64,000 nt of DNA from Chryseobacterium sp. (GCF_029240215.1 NZ_JARBTK010000003.1:310001-374000), one strand, 5' to 3'. Counted from the stretch's first letter, positions 19,101-26,907 are shown. Program-made: numbers and translations. Notes: a model not told the origin generated them from the letters alone.

Positions 19101-19376
19101 ACGACGATTGCGATGATCTTCGGTATGATCCCGATTGCGATTGCAAAAGGAGCCGGAGCCGAGATGAACAACGGTCTTGCTTGGGTAATCATCGGAGGTC
19201 TGACTTCTTCATTATTCCTTACTTTGATTATTGTTCCTGTAGTGTATTCACTATTTGATTCAATTCTTAGAAGAATGGGTAAAGGCGAAAAAGTAGATTA
19301 TGAAGCTGAAATGAAAGCTGAATATGAACACAGAGAACTAAGTGAAGACGGATTTACTCCGAAACACGTAGATTAA
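16188..19376 (+). CDS. RND-family efflux transporter (HAE1/AcrB type)
   Basis: This 1062-residue inner-membrane proton-driven pump is full length for the family. It has the N-terminal helix after SIKRPSLVIVLF, the porter-domain motif PGASPAEVETSVTRKIEDAVGSLENVKKV, and helix 4 LLGLSLVVGILVDDAIVVLENVYRHME with the paired aspartates needed for proton relay. The second half repeats the fold (MLGMIMLIGLVAKNAIMIVDFAN). The aspartate pair and lack of metal-site residues fit the drug/hydrophobe class better than the heavy-metal class. Actual substrates are unknown. A strong terminator follows. Confidence 0.95.
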   Translation: MKLAEISIKRPSLVIVLFTILTLGGLLSYSMMGYELIPKFETNMVTISTVYPGASPAEVETSVTRKIEDAVGSLENVKKVESSSYESLSVIMVQLNTGADVNYALNDAQRKVNAILADLPEDADPPSLQKFSLDDLPIMTLSITSNKLNNKELYDLLDKKIEPIFSRVNGVAQVDLVGGQEREIQVSLDEKKLQGYGLSIGDVQQAILSSNLDFPTGALKTRTSRSTIRLSGKYRNVEEMNNLVVSNKDGAQVRLSDIATVFDTQKDVEKVARFNQNPTILMQIKKQSDANAVSVSESVQKTIAQVQNNYKAQAVNVSIVDDSTNFTLEAADHVIFDLFLAIILVAVVMLLFLHNIRNAFIVMVSIPVSLIATVIGMYLMGYTLNLMSLLGLSLVVGILVDDAIVVLENVYRHMEMGKSRIRAAYDGASEIGFTVTAITMVIVVVFLPIAMSSGLVSDILAQFCVTVVIATMFSLLASFTIIPWLSSRFGKLVHLTGKNPFEKFILWFEKQLEKFTHWISGILEWALKSTLRRVMTVVVTFIILISSFMLVAFGFIGGEFFPKMDRGQFLVQMELPKDASVEKTNQVTLAVEKYLRNDKDVVDMITTVGQQSSGFGGAQATLYQSEIQVILVDKSERNESTDIKSAKIKRALEEKFTGVEFKTAPIGLMGADNAPIEMVVTAQDNATANKEANRILALLKKVPGSVDAELSTDSGNPEVQVNIDRDKMASLGLNLSSVGQTMQTAFSGNTDGKFRAGEYEYDINIRFGDANRQSIDDVRNLMFTNPQGEQIRLSQFADVKMGSGPSLLERRDKAPSVKVKSKVVGRPVGDVANEWAAQFMENEKTKPAGVSYIWSGDMENQTEGFGTLGIALLAAIVLVYLVMVSLYDSFVYPFVVLFSIPLALIGVMVILAITGNSLNIFTMLGMIMLIGLVAKNAIMIVDFANMRKAAGSNTHDALIQANHARLRPILMTTIAMIFGMIPIAIAKGAGAEMNNGLAWVIIGGLTSSLFLTLIIVPVVYSLFDSILRRMGKGEKVDYEAEMKAEYEHRELSEDGFTPKHVD

Positions 19377-19397
19377 TTTAACAGCTTTAGTTAACCT

Positions 19398-19428
19398 AAA
19401 AGCGCATCAGAAATGATGCGCTTTTTTT
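19398..19428 (+). terminator. Terminator after the RND efflux operon
   Basis: A 12-bp stem (19398-19409 paired with 19414-19425) closes a GAAA loop and is followed by T to 19428. It lies 22 bp after the pump gene stop. Confidence 0.88.
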
Positions 19429-19458
19429 GTTTTAATGTAATACAATATTTTTCCATTC

Positions 19459-19545
19459 AGTTTGTCATCCCGTAGGGATCTAAACCCGAATCTCTCAAAA
19501 CTAAGATCTAATAACTTTGTATAGATCCCTACGGGGTGACAAACT
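19459..19545. repeat. REP-like inverted repeat element
   Basis: Two 24-base arms (19459-19482 and 19522-19545) are inverted copies with a single mismatch, each carrying the core CCCGTAGGGATCT, around a 39-base middle. The core itself is a short palindrome (CCCGTAGGG-like). It lies in the 313-bp gene-free stretch between the efflux operon and the DnaJ-KTSC gene. Apart from this element, that stretch holds only the two flanking terminators. I recall similar sequences scattered between genes of Chryseobacterium, so this is probably a genome-wide intergenic repeat. No second copy was seen in this window. Confidence 0.75.
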
Positions 19546-19633
19546 AAACGTATGACTTTATTGAATTGAATACCTTTGCGATGTCAGCTGAGCTCTCGAA
19601 GTATCTTTGCATATATAAATCTATATTTTATCC

Positions 19634-19672
19634 AAAAAAAAGACTTCCAGAATGAACTGAAAGTCTTTTTTT
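19634..19672. terminator. Terminator for the DnaJ-KTSC gene
   Basis: A hairpin has A-run and T-run flanks (AAAAAAAGACTT paired with AAGTCTTTTTTT, extended by CAG/CTG) around a short loop. It sits 18 bp beyond the minus-strand stop and could work in both directions. Confidence 0.75.
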
Positions 19673-19689
19673 ATATTGTATATGGGAAA

Positions 19690-20136
19690 TTAGTCCGCCA
19701 TTACCTCACCAGATTTTCTAAAGATAAAATTTCCATAAATGTGTCTTCTGGCAAAACGGCTTGGAGAGTCAGCGTTCACCATTTTGATATAGGTATTTCT
19801 TGGAACTCCGATGTATTCAAACATTTTCCCGTTCAGATGCTGAACTTTCAAAATCGATTTTTCAAGATAAAAATCCTGAATATTAGATTTCGTGATCGTT
19901 TCAGTATATTCTTCTTTGTATTTTTCCTGAGTTTCGGGGTTGATGCTTACCAAAAAGTGATAGGCTTCAATGATCGATTTGCTTTTTTCTTCTGCAGCCA
20001 GTTTCCCTTCTTCATCATTTATAAATTTATCAGGATGCGTATCTTTCATCGTATTCCTGTAAATTGTTTTTAAATCTTTTAACGTAGCAGTATTATCTAC
20101 TCCAAGAAGTTTTCTGTGTTCGCCTATTCTTTTCAT
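19690..20136 (-). CDS. DnaJ-domain protein with C-terminal KTSC domain
   Basis: This 148-residue protein has an N-terminal J domain (about residues 5-70; LLGVDNTATLKDLKTIYRNTMKDTHPDKF, with the HPD motif that stimulates DnaK) joined to a KTSC-like domain (about 82-145; YIGVPRNTYIKMVNADSPSRFARRHIYGNF). KTSC domains are short RNA-polymerase- or RNA-associated modules of uncertain function. The combination suggests a specialised DnaK co-chaperone and not a general DnaJ, since the Gly/Phe and zinc-finger regions are absent. The start is ATG at 20136. Confidence 0.85.
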   Translation of the reverse strand: MKRIGEHRKLLGVDNTATLKDLKTIYRNTMKDTHPDKFINDEEGKLAAEEKSKSIIEAYHFLVSINPETQEKYKEEYTETITKSNIQDFYLEKSILKVQHLNGKMFEYIGVPRNTYIKMVNADSPSRFARRHIYGNFIFRKSGEVMAD

Positions 20137-20279
20137 AATGGATGATCCTTTTTACGGGATGCAAAATTAGGCTTTTTAATTGAGAAAATTGTAAGTTTTT
20201 GATTATTAATTTGTTTGGGAACAATATTTTAATTAAATTTAATAGAACATTTGATGAAAGAAGTTCTAATGAAGTATTA

Positions 20280-20807
20280 TTAACTCTTATTAATGAAGAT
20301 GATTTCAGGATTCTTACCATCAAGATCTCTTTTTGATCTGCCAAATAATCCAACTTCAAGATCATTTGGAGATTTGTTTTCAATTTCAGTGGGAGAAACA
20401 TAGGTGTACATTCCGTATCCGTGACCTGCAACAATCCAACCTTCGGTTTTTAATAAACGGATTGTATTGAAATCTCCTGCAGGTCCTCCTGCAAACACAG
20501 GTCCGAATTCTTTCATCATAGCGATTGCTTCATCATTAATATTTTTCACCTGTGTAATATCATCAAAAATAATGTAGGTGCCATTTTTGAAAAGTACCCA
20601 ATCCTGAAATTTAGGGCTTATTGATAATTTAACATTTTCAATTAATTCTTTCTCACTCATTTTATTGGATTGTTTTTTGGGAGACTGATTATTTATTGTG
20701 TCATTAATTTGTACTTCAGAATTAATATTTACAACCTCTTTATTCTCCATTTTTGGATTACAAGAAAATAGTAAAATTAATATTGAACTTACATAAATAT
20801 TTTTCAT
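20280..20807 (-). CDS. Hypothetical lipoprotein
   Basis: This 175-residue protein begins MKNIYVSSILILLFSC, a lipoprotein signal with the acylated cysteine at 16, followed by a low-complexity polar linker (about 17-50). The globular part (KFQDWVLFKNGTYIIFDD, PAGDFNTIRLLKTEGWIVAGHGYGMYTYVSP) is not a family I recognise. It is probably anchored in the inner or outer membrane facing the periplasm. Its neighbours give no functional hint. Confidence 0.75.
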   Translation of the reverse strand: MKNIYVSSILILLFSCNPKMENKEVVNINSEVQINDTINNQSPKKQSNKMSEKELIENVKLSISPKFQDWVLFKNGTYIIFDDITQVKNINDEAIAMMKEFGPVFAGGPAGDFNTIRLLKTEGWIVAGHGYGMYTYVSPTEIENKSPNDLEVGLFGRSKRDLDGKNPEIIFINKS

Positions 20808-20866
20808 GATTTTATTTTCTTTTGAAATTCAGCAAAAGTCTTAAAACTTTTCAAAATCAAGTTTTT

Positions 20867-21439
20867 TTAGTTTTCCTGATCCAAATAGGTCAGTTTAGCT
20901 TCTTTCAAAAACTCATCAAAACTCATTTTTTTTGCAGCTTTAGAATTGGTCAATTCAAAAAAATAAATAACTGAGTTCGGAAGATTTCTATTTCTGGTTG
21001 ATAATCGGAATCGTTTTACCTTGTCATTTACATTTAAAAATGGAAGCTCGGTAATTTTCACCGAAATATTATTTACATCAAAAGACGCTTTCGGATCTTT
21101 TTGCAGTTTTAAAAATCTTTTCTGAGTTTTGTCGGTCGTTTCATCGAGAAATTTATTCATTTGATAATCGGTCAGAAGTTGCGGATAAATCAATCCTTGC
21201 TGCAAAAGCGGAACAGTAAGTTTATCAGATTTGTCGAAGAATGTCACTTTATCATCAAAAAGAACCTGATTGTCTTTTGTCGTTATTTTTCCTTCAAATT
21301 TTTTATAATTTTTCTTTTTGTATTCATTTTTAAAATGCTCAGCAGCGTGTTGATCTTTTGCGTTCAAAACTTCTTTTTTCTGACCCAATGCAGCGACAGA
21401 AAATAATAAACCTAGTATCACATAAAATTGCAGTTTCAT
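20867..21439 (-). CDS. Hypothetical secreted protein
   Basis: This 190-residue protein has a cleavable signal peptide (LQFYVILGLLFSVAALGQ, cleavage likely after AALG) and a lysine-rich mature part with no recognised motif. It may be periplasmic. It lies 21 bp downstream of the Nudix gene on the same strand and may share its transcript, but no functional link is evident. Confidence 0.72.
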   Translation of the reverse strand: MKLQFYVILGLLFSVAALGQKKEVLNAKDQHAAEHFKNEYKKKNYKKFEGKITTKDNQVLFDDKVTFFDKSDKLTVPLLQQGLIYPQLLTDYQMNKFLDETTDKTQKRFLKLQKDPKASFDVNNISVKITELPFLNVNDKVKRFRLSTRNRNLPNSVIYFFELTNSKAAKKMSFDEFLKEAKLTYLDQEN

Positions 21440-21460
21440 AATCTCTATTTTTACAATATT

Positions 21461-22042
21461 TTATAATCTATTTTTAATACGCAAATGTTGAAGGAGCATG
21501 ATCGTTTTTGCATCTTTGATCTCACCAGAATCGATCATTTCGAGAGCTTTTTCAAAATAAATTTCAAGAACTTCAATATCTTCACCTTCATCTTCAAGAC
21601 CACCGCCGTTTGTAATTTTCATTTCGCTTGAATATTCAGCAATAAAAAAATGGAGGATTTCTGTCACAGATCCGGGCGACATATACGCTTCAAAGATTTT
21701 CTCGACTTTTGAAATCTTATAGCCGGTTTCTTCTTCAGTTTCCCTTTTAATGCATTCTTCAGGATTGTCATTATCCAGTAAACCTGCACAGGCTTCAATC
21801 AGCATTCCTGTAGAATTTCCGTTAATGTAAGTCGGCATACGGAATTGTTTTGTGAGAATGACCGTTTTTGAAGTTGTATTATACAGTAAAATTACCGCAC
21901 CGTTGCCTCTGTCATACGCTTCTCTGCTTTGGGTTTCAACCTTTCCGTCTTTCTTATGAATATTGAAAGTGATCTTTTTTAAAGTATACCAGTTATCTGA
22001 GAGAATTTCGGTTTTTTCAATATGTACGTTTGGATTTTGCAT
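21461..22042 (-). CDS. nudK: Nudix hydrolase, NudK (GDP-mannose pyrophosphatase) type
   Basis: This 193-residue protein has the Nudix box in the segment [31 protein letters not shown] (about residues 88-118). The catalytic glutamates are in the RETEEETG core (REx2EExG). The following [18 protein letters not shown] resembles the NudK and ADP-sugar pyrophosphatase branch, which hydrolyses nucleotide sugars such as GDP-mannose. Length fits NudK. Substrate choice between GDP-mannose and ADP-ribose cannot be settled from sequence by eye. Confidence 0.85.
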   Translation of the reverse strand: MQNPNVHIEKTEILSDNWYTLKKITFNIHKKDGKVETQSREAYDRGNGAVILLYNTTSKTVILTKQFRMPTYINGNSTGMLIEACAGLLDNDNPEECIKRETEEETGYKISKVEKIFEAYMSPGSVTEILHFFIAEYSSEMKITNGGGLEDEGEDIEVLEIYFEKALEMIDSGEIKDAKTIMLLQHLRIKNRL

Positions 22043-22077
22043 AGATTTTACAATCTTGATAAGATAAGTTTTTTTAA

Positions 22078-22986
22078 TTATTTTTTATTTAAAAGGTCTT
22101 TCAGAGCTGATTTTAATTCCGGAAATTTAAATGTAAATCCGGCGTTTTGAAGTTTTTCCGAAGAAGTTCTGGAGCCTTCAAGCAATACGACAGACAATTC
22201 ACCGAAAAGGATTTTCATCATAAATCCAGGAATATTGGGCATAAACGTGGATTTGTCTAAAACTTCCGCAATTTCTTTCGTGAAATTTTCATTGTCAGTA
22301 TGTTGAGGTGCTGAAGCATTGTAAGCTCCACTCATATTTTCGTTTTTTAATGCAAATTTATATACCTCACAAAGATCATCCATATGAATCCACGGAATGT
22401 ATTGTCTTCCGGTTCCGATCGGCGATCCGATGCCTAATTTTACTGGAACAGCCATCTTTTTCAAAGCGCCATCTTTTTCAGAAAGTACAACTGATGTTCG
22501 TATTTTTACGACTCTTTCTGCGATACCTTTTTCTGAAAATTCGTCTGCGGCTTTTTCCCAAAGAATAACGACTTCACTCAGAAAATCGTTCCCTTTTTCG
22601 TCTTCCTCTCTGAATATTGTTTGTGAAGTTATCGCACCGTAAATTCCGGTTGCTGAGGCAGAAATAAAAGATTTAAGCCGGATGTTTTTCTTTTGTAAAG
22701 TTCTGAAAATCAATTGTGCAGAATCAAAACGGCTTGAGATAATTTCTTTTTTGCGCTCATCGCTCCAACGTTTTTCAGATATATTGGCTCCGGCAAGGTG
22801 AATAATATGATTGACGTTTTCAAAAGCTTTTTCATCAATAGTTCCTTTTTCAATATTCCATTCAAAATCATTTTCATGTTTTTTAGTTCGTGTCAGAAAG
22901 CGAACAGAATATTCGTTTTCAAGTTTTTTAGCTAAAACTTTTGCGACAGATCCGCTGGCTCCGGTGATTACTATAATTTCTTTCAT
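22078..22986 (-). CDS. TIGR01777-type (YfcH-like) NAD(P)-binding epimerase
   Basis: This 302-residue extended short-chain dehydrogenase has the Rossmann motif [16 protein letters not shown] at the N-terminus, [24 protein letters not shown] (the family hallmark), a SASATGIYG active-site strand and a C-terminal DUF1731-like segment ([35 protein letters not shown]). This is the YfcH/TIGR01777 family, whose substrate is unknown. It lies 35 bp upstream of the Nudix gene and 21 bp downstream of the zinc-ribbon gene, suggesting one minus-strand operon. Confidence 0.9.
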   Translation of the reverse strand: MKEIIVITGASGSVAKVLAKKLENEYSVRFLTRTKKHENDFEWNIEKGTIDEKAFENVNHIIHLAGANISEKRWSDERKKEIISSRFDSAQLIFRTLQKKNIRLKSFISASATGIYGAITSQTIFREEDEKGNDFLSEVVILWEKAADEFSEKGIAERVVKIRTSVVLSEKDGALKKMAVPVKLGIGSPIGTGRQYIPWIHMDDLCEVYKFALKNENMSGAYNASAPQHTDNENFTKEIAEVLDKSTFMPNIPGFMMKILFGELSVVLLEGSRTSSEKLQNAGFTFKFPELKSALKDLLNKK

Positions 22987-23007
22987 GTATTGATTTTGGG
23001 GATTCTT

Positions 23008-23346
23008 TTAATTCTTAACAATTAAAATATAATCTTCATCTAAAATTTTATAACCCTGATCGTAAACAAATTTGTATTCCGAACCGTTTTTATAAATCTT
23101 TATTTGTGTAAAATAATTAAAATCAAAACCTAAGCCATCAAGTTTAGATTTGACAATTTTGGTTTTTCCTTCGATATTGATTTCGCTCAAGATACGGTAA
23201 TTTCTGCGGAGTTTATTGTTTACATTCCGCATCAGATTGCTCGAATCTTTATTTTGCTTGTTGTTGTAAGCATTTCTACAGGCATCATTGCAGAATTTTT
23301 TATCAGATCTTCCAATGATTTTTTCTCCGCATTCAAGACAGTTCAT
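23008..23346 (-). CDS. Small protein with N-terminal zinc ribbon
   Basis: This 112-residue protein has cysteines at 3, 6, 19 and 23 (MNCLECGEKI, KKFCNDACRNAY), making a C-x2-C, C-x3-C zinc ribbon like those annotated DUF2116. A basic and beta-rich C-terminal part of unknown function follows. It is five bases from the HPP gene and 21 from the epimerase, so it probably lies within an operon. Nucleic-acid binding is possible but not shown. Confidence 0.78.
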   Translation of the reverse strand: MNCLECGEKIIGRSDKKFCNDACRNAYNNKQNKDSSNLMRNVNNKLRRNYRILSEINIEGKTKIVKSKLDGLGFDFNYFTQIKIYKNGSEYKFVYDQGYKILDEDYILIVKN

Positions 23347-23351
23347 AATAA

Positions 23352-23948
23352 TTAATTTTTCAAAGAGTGTTTGTGTTTTTTATGAAAAAGTTTTTTCCAT
23401 TTATTGCTTGTAGGATAACTTCTGTTTTTTGTGATATTATTAAAAAATAATGCTACCAAAAGTAAAATAATACACCCAGATAAAACAGGAGACAACACGT
23501 ACCAATATCCCAATTCAGGAATTTTACCTGTTGATGTCACCGCAATCAAAGCTGTTGCTCCACCAGGAGGATGGAGTGTTTTGGTATATTGCATTAAAAC
23601 AATTGAAAGTGCAACAGCCAAAGGAGCGGAAAGCCATAAAATATCCGGAACAATCTTATAAATGGTAACACCTACCAAAGCTGAAAGTACATGACCACCG
23701 ACAAGATTTCTCGGTTGAGCCAGTGGACTTTGAATCGCTCCGTAAATCAGGACACTTGATGCTCCAAAAGAACCGATCAGAAATACATTTTCCTGTTCGA
23801 ATAAATACTGTGACTGCAAAAATGCAATAATTCCGATTCCGAAAAATGCGCCAAGAAACGACCAGAAATGTTCTTTATAATCAACGAGTGTTTCTTTATA
23901 AATCACATATTTTGATACACGGTAAGTTCTTCGCAGCGTCTTCTTCAC
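23352..23948 (-). CDS. HPP-family integral membrane protein
   Basis: This 198-residue protein has about four membrane segments and the HPP signature in YTKTLHPPGGATALIAV (around residues 125-141), plus the LIGSFGASSVLIYG segment typical of the family. HPP proteins of plants and cyanobacteria have been linked to nitrite transport, but the role in Flavobacteriia is unknown. The start must be GTG at 23948, because an in-frame stop lies only four codons upstream and no ATG exists near. It is likely first in the minus-strand operon running to the hypothetical at 20867. Confidence 0.85.
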   Translation of the reverse strand: MKKTLRRTYRVSKYVIYKETLVDYKEHFWSFLGAFFGIGIIAFLQSQYLFEQENVFLIGSFGASSVLIYGAIQSPLAQPRNLVGGHVLSALVGVTIYKIVPDILWLSAPLAVALSIVLMQYTKTLHPPGGATALIAVTSTGKIPELGYWYVLSPVLSGCIILLLVALFFNNITKNRSYPTSNKWKKLFHKKHKHSLKN

Positions 23949-24070
23949 AGTTTGGTATTAAAATTTAAATATACAAAATATCCATTTGAAAACGGATGGC
24001 AATTTCATTTGACAAATAATTTAGCTTGAATTAATTTTTTATTCTCAGAAAAAAGTTCCAATTTTGCGCC

Positions 24071-24159
24071 ATCAATGGGGTGCTGCATGATTGCGGCTGA
24101 GATGATACCCGGGAATCTTCCACACCTGATCCGGATAATACCGGCGTAGGGAATTTGAT
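24071..24159 (+). promoter_or_regulatory. TPP riboswitch (THI element)
   Basis: The conserved aptamer parts are all present in order: GGGGTGCT (24077-24084), GCTGAGATGATACCC (24096-24110) and ACCTGATCCGGATAATACCGGCGTAGGGAA (24124-24153). The closing P1 stem is made by ATCAAT (24071-24076) and ATTTGAT (24153-24159). It binds thiamine pyrophosphate and normally switches off the downstream gene, here pnuT. Just after it, TATCATCTCA (24162-24171) is perfectly complementary to TGAGATGATA in the aptamer core (24098-24107), a plausible alternative fold. No T-run terminator is seen, so control may be translational. Confidence 0.95.
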
Positions 24160-24198
24160 TTTATCATCTCATCATTTAATTTTATAAAAGTTAATTTG

Positions 24199-24792
24199 AT
24201 GCAGGAAATTTTACAACAGACAACCTTGCCTGAATGGTTTGGGGTCTTCTTTTCGGTTTTTCAGGTTTTATTGGCTCGAAAAAACAACTCAAACAATTAT
24301 CTGTTTGGTATTGCAGGAGTTTCACTCACGCTTTATGTGATGATTACATCTAAACTTTATGCAGAGTTTACGCTCAATCTTTACTATCTCGTAATGAGCA
24401 TTTATGGATGGCTTTACTGGAAATTTGGCAAGCGAAAATCTGAGACGGTAATCTCTGAAACAACAAAGCAGGAAAAATTAATTACTGCCGGAATTGTTAT
24501 TGGAACTTTCAGCCTTTTCTGGTTTTTTCTGACACATTTTACCGATTCTGATGTTCCTGTTTGGGATTCTTTGGTCAGTGCTTTTGCCTGGGCAGGAATG
24601 TGGTTGATGGCAAGAAGAAAAATTGAAAATTGGATTTTATTGAATCTGAGTAATATTATAGCAATTCCTTTATTGATTCACAAAGACCTTTATTTGTACG
24701 CTTTTTTAACGGCTTTCTTGTTCATTGTTGCCATTTCAGGATATTTGGAATGGAGGAAAATAATTTATAAAAAAGAGAATGCTTACACCTGA
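24199..24792 (+). CDS. pnuT: PnuT-type thiamine transporter (PnuC family)
   Basis: This 197-residue membrane protein has about seven helices and PnuC-family motifs (NLYYLVMSIYGWLYW, and SAFAWAGMWLMARRKIENWILLNLSNIIAIPL with the conserved W-x3-N). PnuC proteins take up pyridine nucleosides. Members preceded by TPP riboswitches are the thiamine-specific PnuT branch, and a TPP riboswitch lies 39 bp upstream here. The start is ATG at 24199, with an adjacent TTG at 24196 as a less likely alternative. Its 3' end overlaps the next gene by 14 bp. Confidence 0.9.
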   Translation: MQEILQQTTLPEWFGVFFSVFQVLLARKNNSNNYLFGIAGVSLTLYVMITSKLYAEFTLNLYYLVMSIYGWLYWKFGKRKSETVISETTKQEKLITAGIVIGTFSLFWFFLTHFTDSDVPVWDSLVSAFAWAGMWLMARRKIENWILLNLSNIIAIPLLIHKDLYLYAFLTAFLFIVAISGYLEWRKIIYKKENAYT

Positions 24793-25810
24793 AGAAATCA
24801 GAAAAGAAATGTTAGGAGCTTCTGAAGTTTCTGTGTCAATCATGAATCAAATTCATCATGAAAGATTGCTTCAGATTTGGGTTCCGAAAATCTATGGCGG
24901 ATTAGGATTTCGCTTACGAGAAGGTTTGTCTGTTTTATTTGATTGGTCAAAAATCGATGGAAGTTTAGGTTGGATGTTAACATTATGTTCTGGAGCCAAT
25001 TTTTTTTCGAGAAATTTACAACCAAATATTGCTAAAGAATTATTCTCAAACCAAGAAACCTGTTTTGGCGGAAGCGGAATGATAGGCGGAACTGCCGAGA
25101 AACAAGGCGACGGAACTTTCACGATCAACGGACTTTGGCATTTTGCAACCGGAGCGCCACATTTGAGTCATTTTACTTTAAATGCAAAATTAACTGAAAA
25201 TGGAAATCCTTTATTGGATGAATCTGGTTCTGAAATCATTCGTTCATTTGTTATTCCTAAAGATCAGGTAGAAATTATTTCCAACTGGAAATCGATGGGA
25301 ATGAAAGCTACCGGAACATATTCTTTTAAAGTTGATCATGTAAAAGTTTCGGAAGATTATAGTTTTGTTTACGATAAATTTTTCACGGATGATGTTTTAG
25401 ATAAAATTCCATTCAGGATTTTTGCAGATTTGACTTTGCTGGTTAATTATCTTGGAATGGCGACACATTTTTCTGATGAAGCAATTAAAATACGACCACA
25501 ACTTAACTTGAATGCATTTAATCAAAAAATAGAAGGGAAAAAAGAAACATTGCTACGTTTTGCCAATGAAATAGAAGTTTTATTGAATGATTGTGAAATA
25601 ATTTCAAATGAAAAACAATTGGAAATACACGACTTTTCGACAGATGCCGTTAAAAGTTTATCTCATCAGATTTTGGAAATTTATTTTCAGTTGGGACTTC
25701 GGGCAACACATACAGATTCTGTAATTTATCAGATTTTTTGTGATTATTTTACGGCGACGCAGCATTCTAATTTTAGGAGGGAGTTTGATTTTGTAGTTTT
25801 GGATATTTGA
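24779..25810 (+). CDS. Acyl-CoA dehydrogenase-fold flavoprotein (class D monooxygenase-like) in the thiamine operon
   Basis: This 343-residue protein has the acyl-CoA dehydrogenase fold: an N-terminal helical part (HHERLLQIWVPKIYGGLGFRLREG), a central beta domain (FTINGLWHFATGAPHLSHF, WKSMGMKATGTYSFKVDHVKV) and a C-terminal helical domain ending ATQHSNFRREFDFVVLDI. The wording of these motifs is closer to flavin-dependent monooxygenases such as HsaA than to true acyl-CoA dehydrogenases, and it is shorter than most of either. It overlaps pnuT by 14 bp and so should be under TPP riboswitch control. A role in salvage or modification of a thiamine-related compound is inference only. Confidence 0.8.
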   Translation: MLTPEEIRKEMLGASEVSVSIMNQIHHERLLQIWVPKIYGGLGFRLREGLSVLFDWSKIDGSLGWMLTLCSGANFFSRNLQPNIAKELFSNQETCFGGSGMIGGTAEKQGDGTFTINGLWHFATGAPHLSHFTLNAKLTENGNPLLDESGSEIIRSFVIPKDQVEIISNWKSMGMKATGTYSFKVDHVKVSEDYSFVYDKFFTDDVLDKIPFRIFADLTLLVNYLGMATHFSDEAIKIRPQLNLNAFNQKIEGKKETLLRFANEIEVLLNDCEIISNEKQLEIHDFSTDAVKSLSHQILEIYFQLGLRATHTDSVIYQIFCDYFTATQHSNFRREFDFVVLDI

Positions 25811-25992
25811 AGTTTTCAATTTCATTTTTACATTTTCAAATATTTACTATTTCTTCATTTTTTACTAGTACGGAAGTATTATGATAAGAAACAATAGCAT
25901 TTTTTTTATTCATATTCAGCCTCAATAAAACTGTCTTTGTCTTCTTTAAAAATTGTTAAATTTCTTTTTAAAGACAAGTATTATTTATATTG

Positions 25993-26907
25993 CTATTTAA
26001 TAGTTTTGATTTTAATTTCTTTTAAATTGATTTTGCCCGCATTTGGTTCTGCATTATCAGCAAAGACTACCCATTTTATTTCAAAATCAGTTTCAAGGAA
26101 ATTCCTATTTAATTTAATTTTTTTTATTTCAAATTTTAATCTCGGTAAAATTGGATCATAGCGAGATGGGCCATATTTTTTTTCACGATTTAATCCTGTA
26201 AATGTTATATCGACTAGATCTCGAATTGTATTATCGCATGAATATTCAAATTTTTCATCAATCAAAGAATCTTCATTTTCCTTTAAAAACATTTTGTTGA
26301 AAGTAAAATAAGCATTTATGTAATTTGCATAAACTTTTCCATTGTTACATGCATTAACATAGAGATAATAATATTCTCTATTTTCATTTTCTATTTTAAG
26401 AATTTCAAATTCTAAATCTATTTTAGGATATTTATTTCTATTGAGAATATCTTTAATTTCATAATCATACATTGGCTCAGAATTGAAATTAAATCTTTTA
26501 TAATATTTTCTATCATTAGCTTGGTGAGCAGTATCGCTTTTTGGTATTTCAACCACATATATTACGTCATTTGGTTCGCTTATAGTAATTGGAGTTATTA
26601 ATATGCCTTGAATTCTTGGGGTAATTCTTCCTTGAATTATTTGCTCAATCCATTCTTTAGAAATGACATTTCTATTTATTGAATCAATTTTATCTGGGAT
26701 ATGTTTATTTATTATATCTTCTTTTATACCATAAATTATTGTTCCTCCATCAGAATTTGCAAATGCAGAGATATCCTTAGATAATTCGTTCGCTTTTTTT
26801 TCGTTTTTTTCGAGTGAACCTGCTGCCTTATAATCAAGATGTAAATTTTCTTCAATTTTATTTTTGATATGTTCATTTATCAATTCTAAACTCCAATTTT
26901 CTGACAT
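25993..26907 (-). CDS. Schlafen/AlbA_2 domain protein
   Basis: This 304-residue protein has an N-terminal AlbA_2 (Schlafen-like) domain (about 1-130), recognisable from ENLHLDYKAAGSLEK, ELSKDISAFANSDGGTIIYGIKED and VVEIPKSDTAHQANDRKYYKRFN. The C-terminal half is a beta-rich region without a known family. AlbA_2 proteins include predicted nucleic-acid-binding regulators and components of some defence loci. No nuclease or partner gene is adjacent. The gene looks more AT-rich than its neighbours and stands alone between opposite-strand genes, so horizontal acquisition is possible. Confidence 0.8.
   Translation of the reverse strand: MSENWSLELINEHIKNKIEENLHLDYKAAGSLEKNEKKANELSKDISAFANSDGGTIIYGIKEDIINKHIPDKIDSINRNVISKEWIEQIIQGRITPRIQGILITPITISEPNDVIYVVEIPKSDTAHQANDRKYYKRFNFNSEPMYDYEIKDILNRNKYPKIDLEFEILKIENENREYYYLYVNACNNGKVYANYINAYFTFNKMFLKENEDSLIDEKFEYSCDNTIRDLVDITFTGLNREKKYGPSRYDPILPRLKFEIKKIKLNRNFLETDFEIKWVVFADNAEPNAGKINLKEIKIKTIK

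Noticed and set aside
16188..19376. RND pump as a heavy-metal (CusA/CzcA) exporter
   Set aside because: The methionine or metal-site pattern is not seen, and the regulator is TetR type instead of a metal-sensing two-component pair.
19576..20073. 165-codon plus-strand frame opposite the DnaJ-KTSC gene
   Set aside because: It is rich in Phe, Ile and Lys without any family pattern, while the minus strand has HPD and KTSC motifs.
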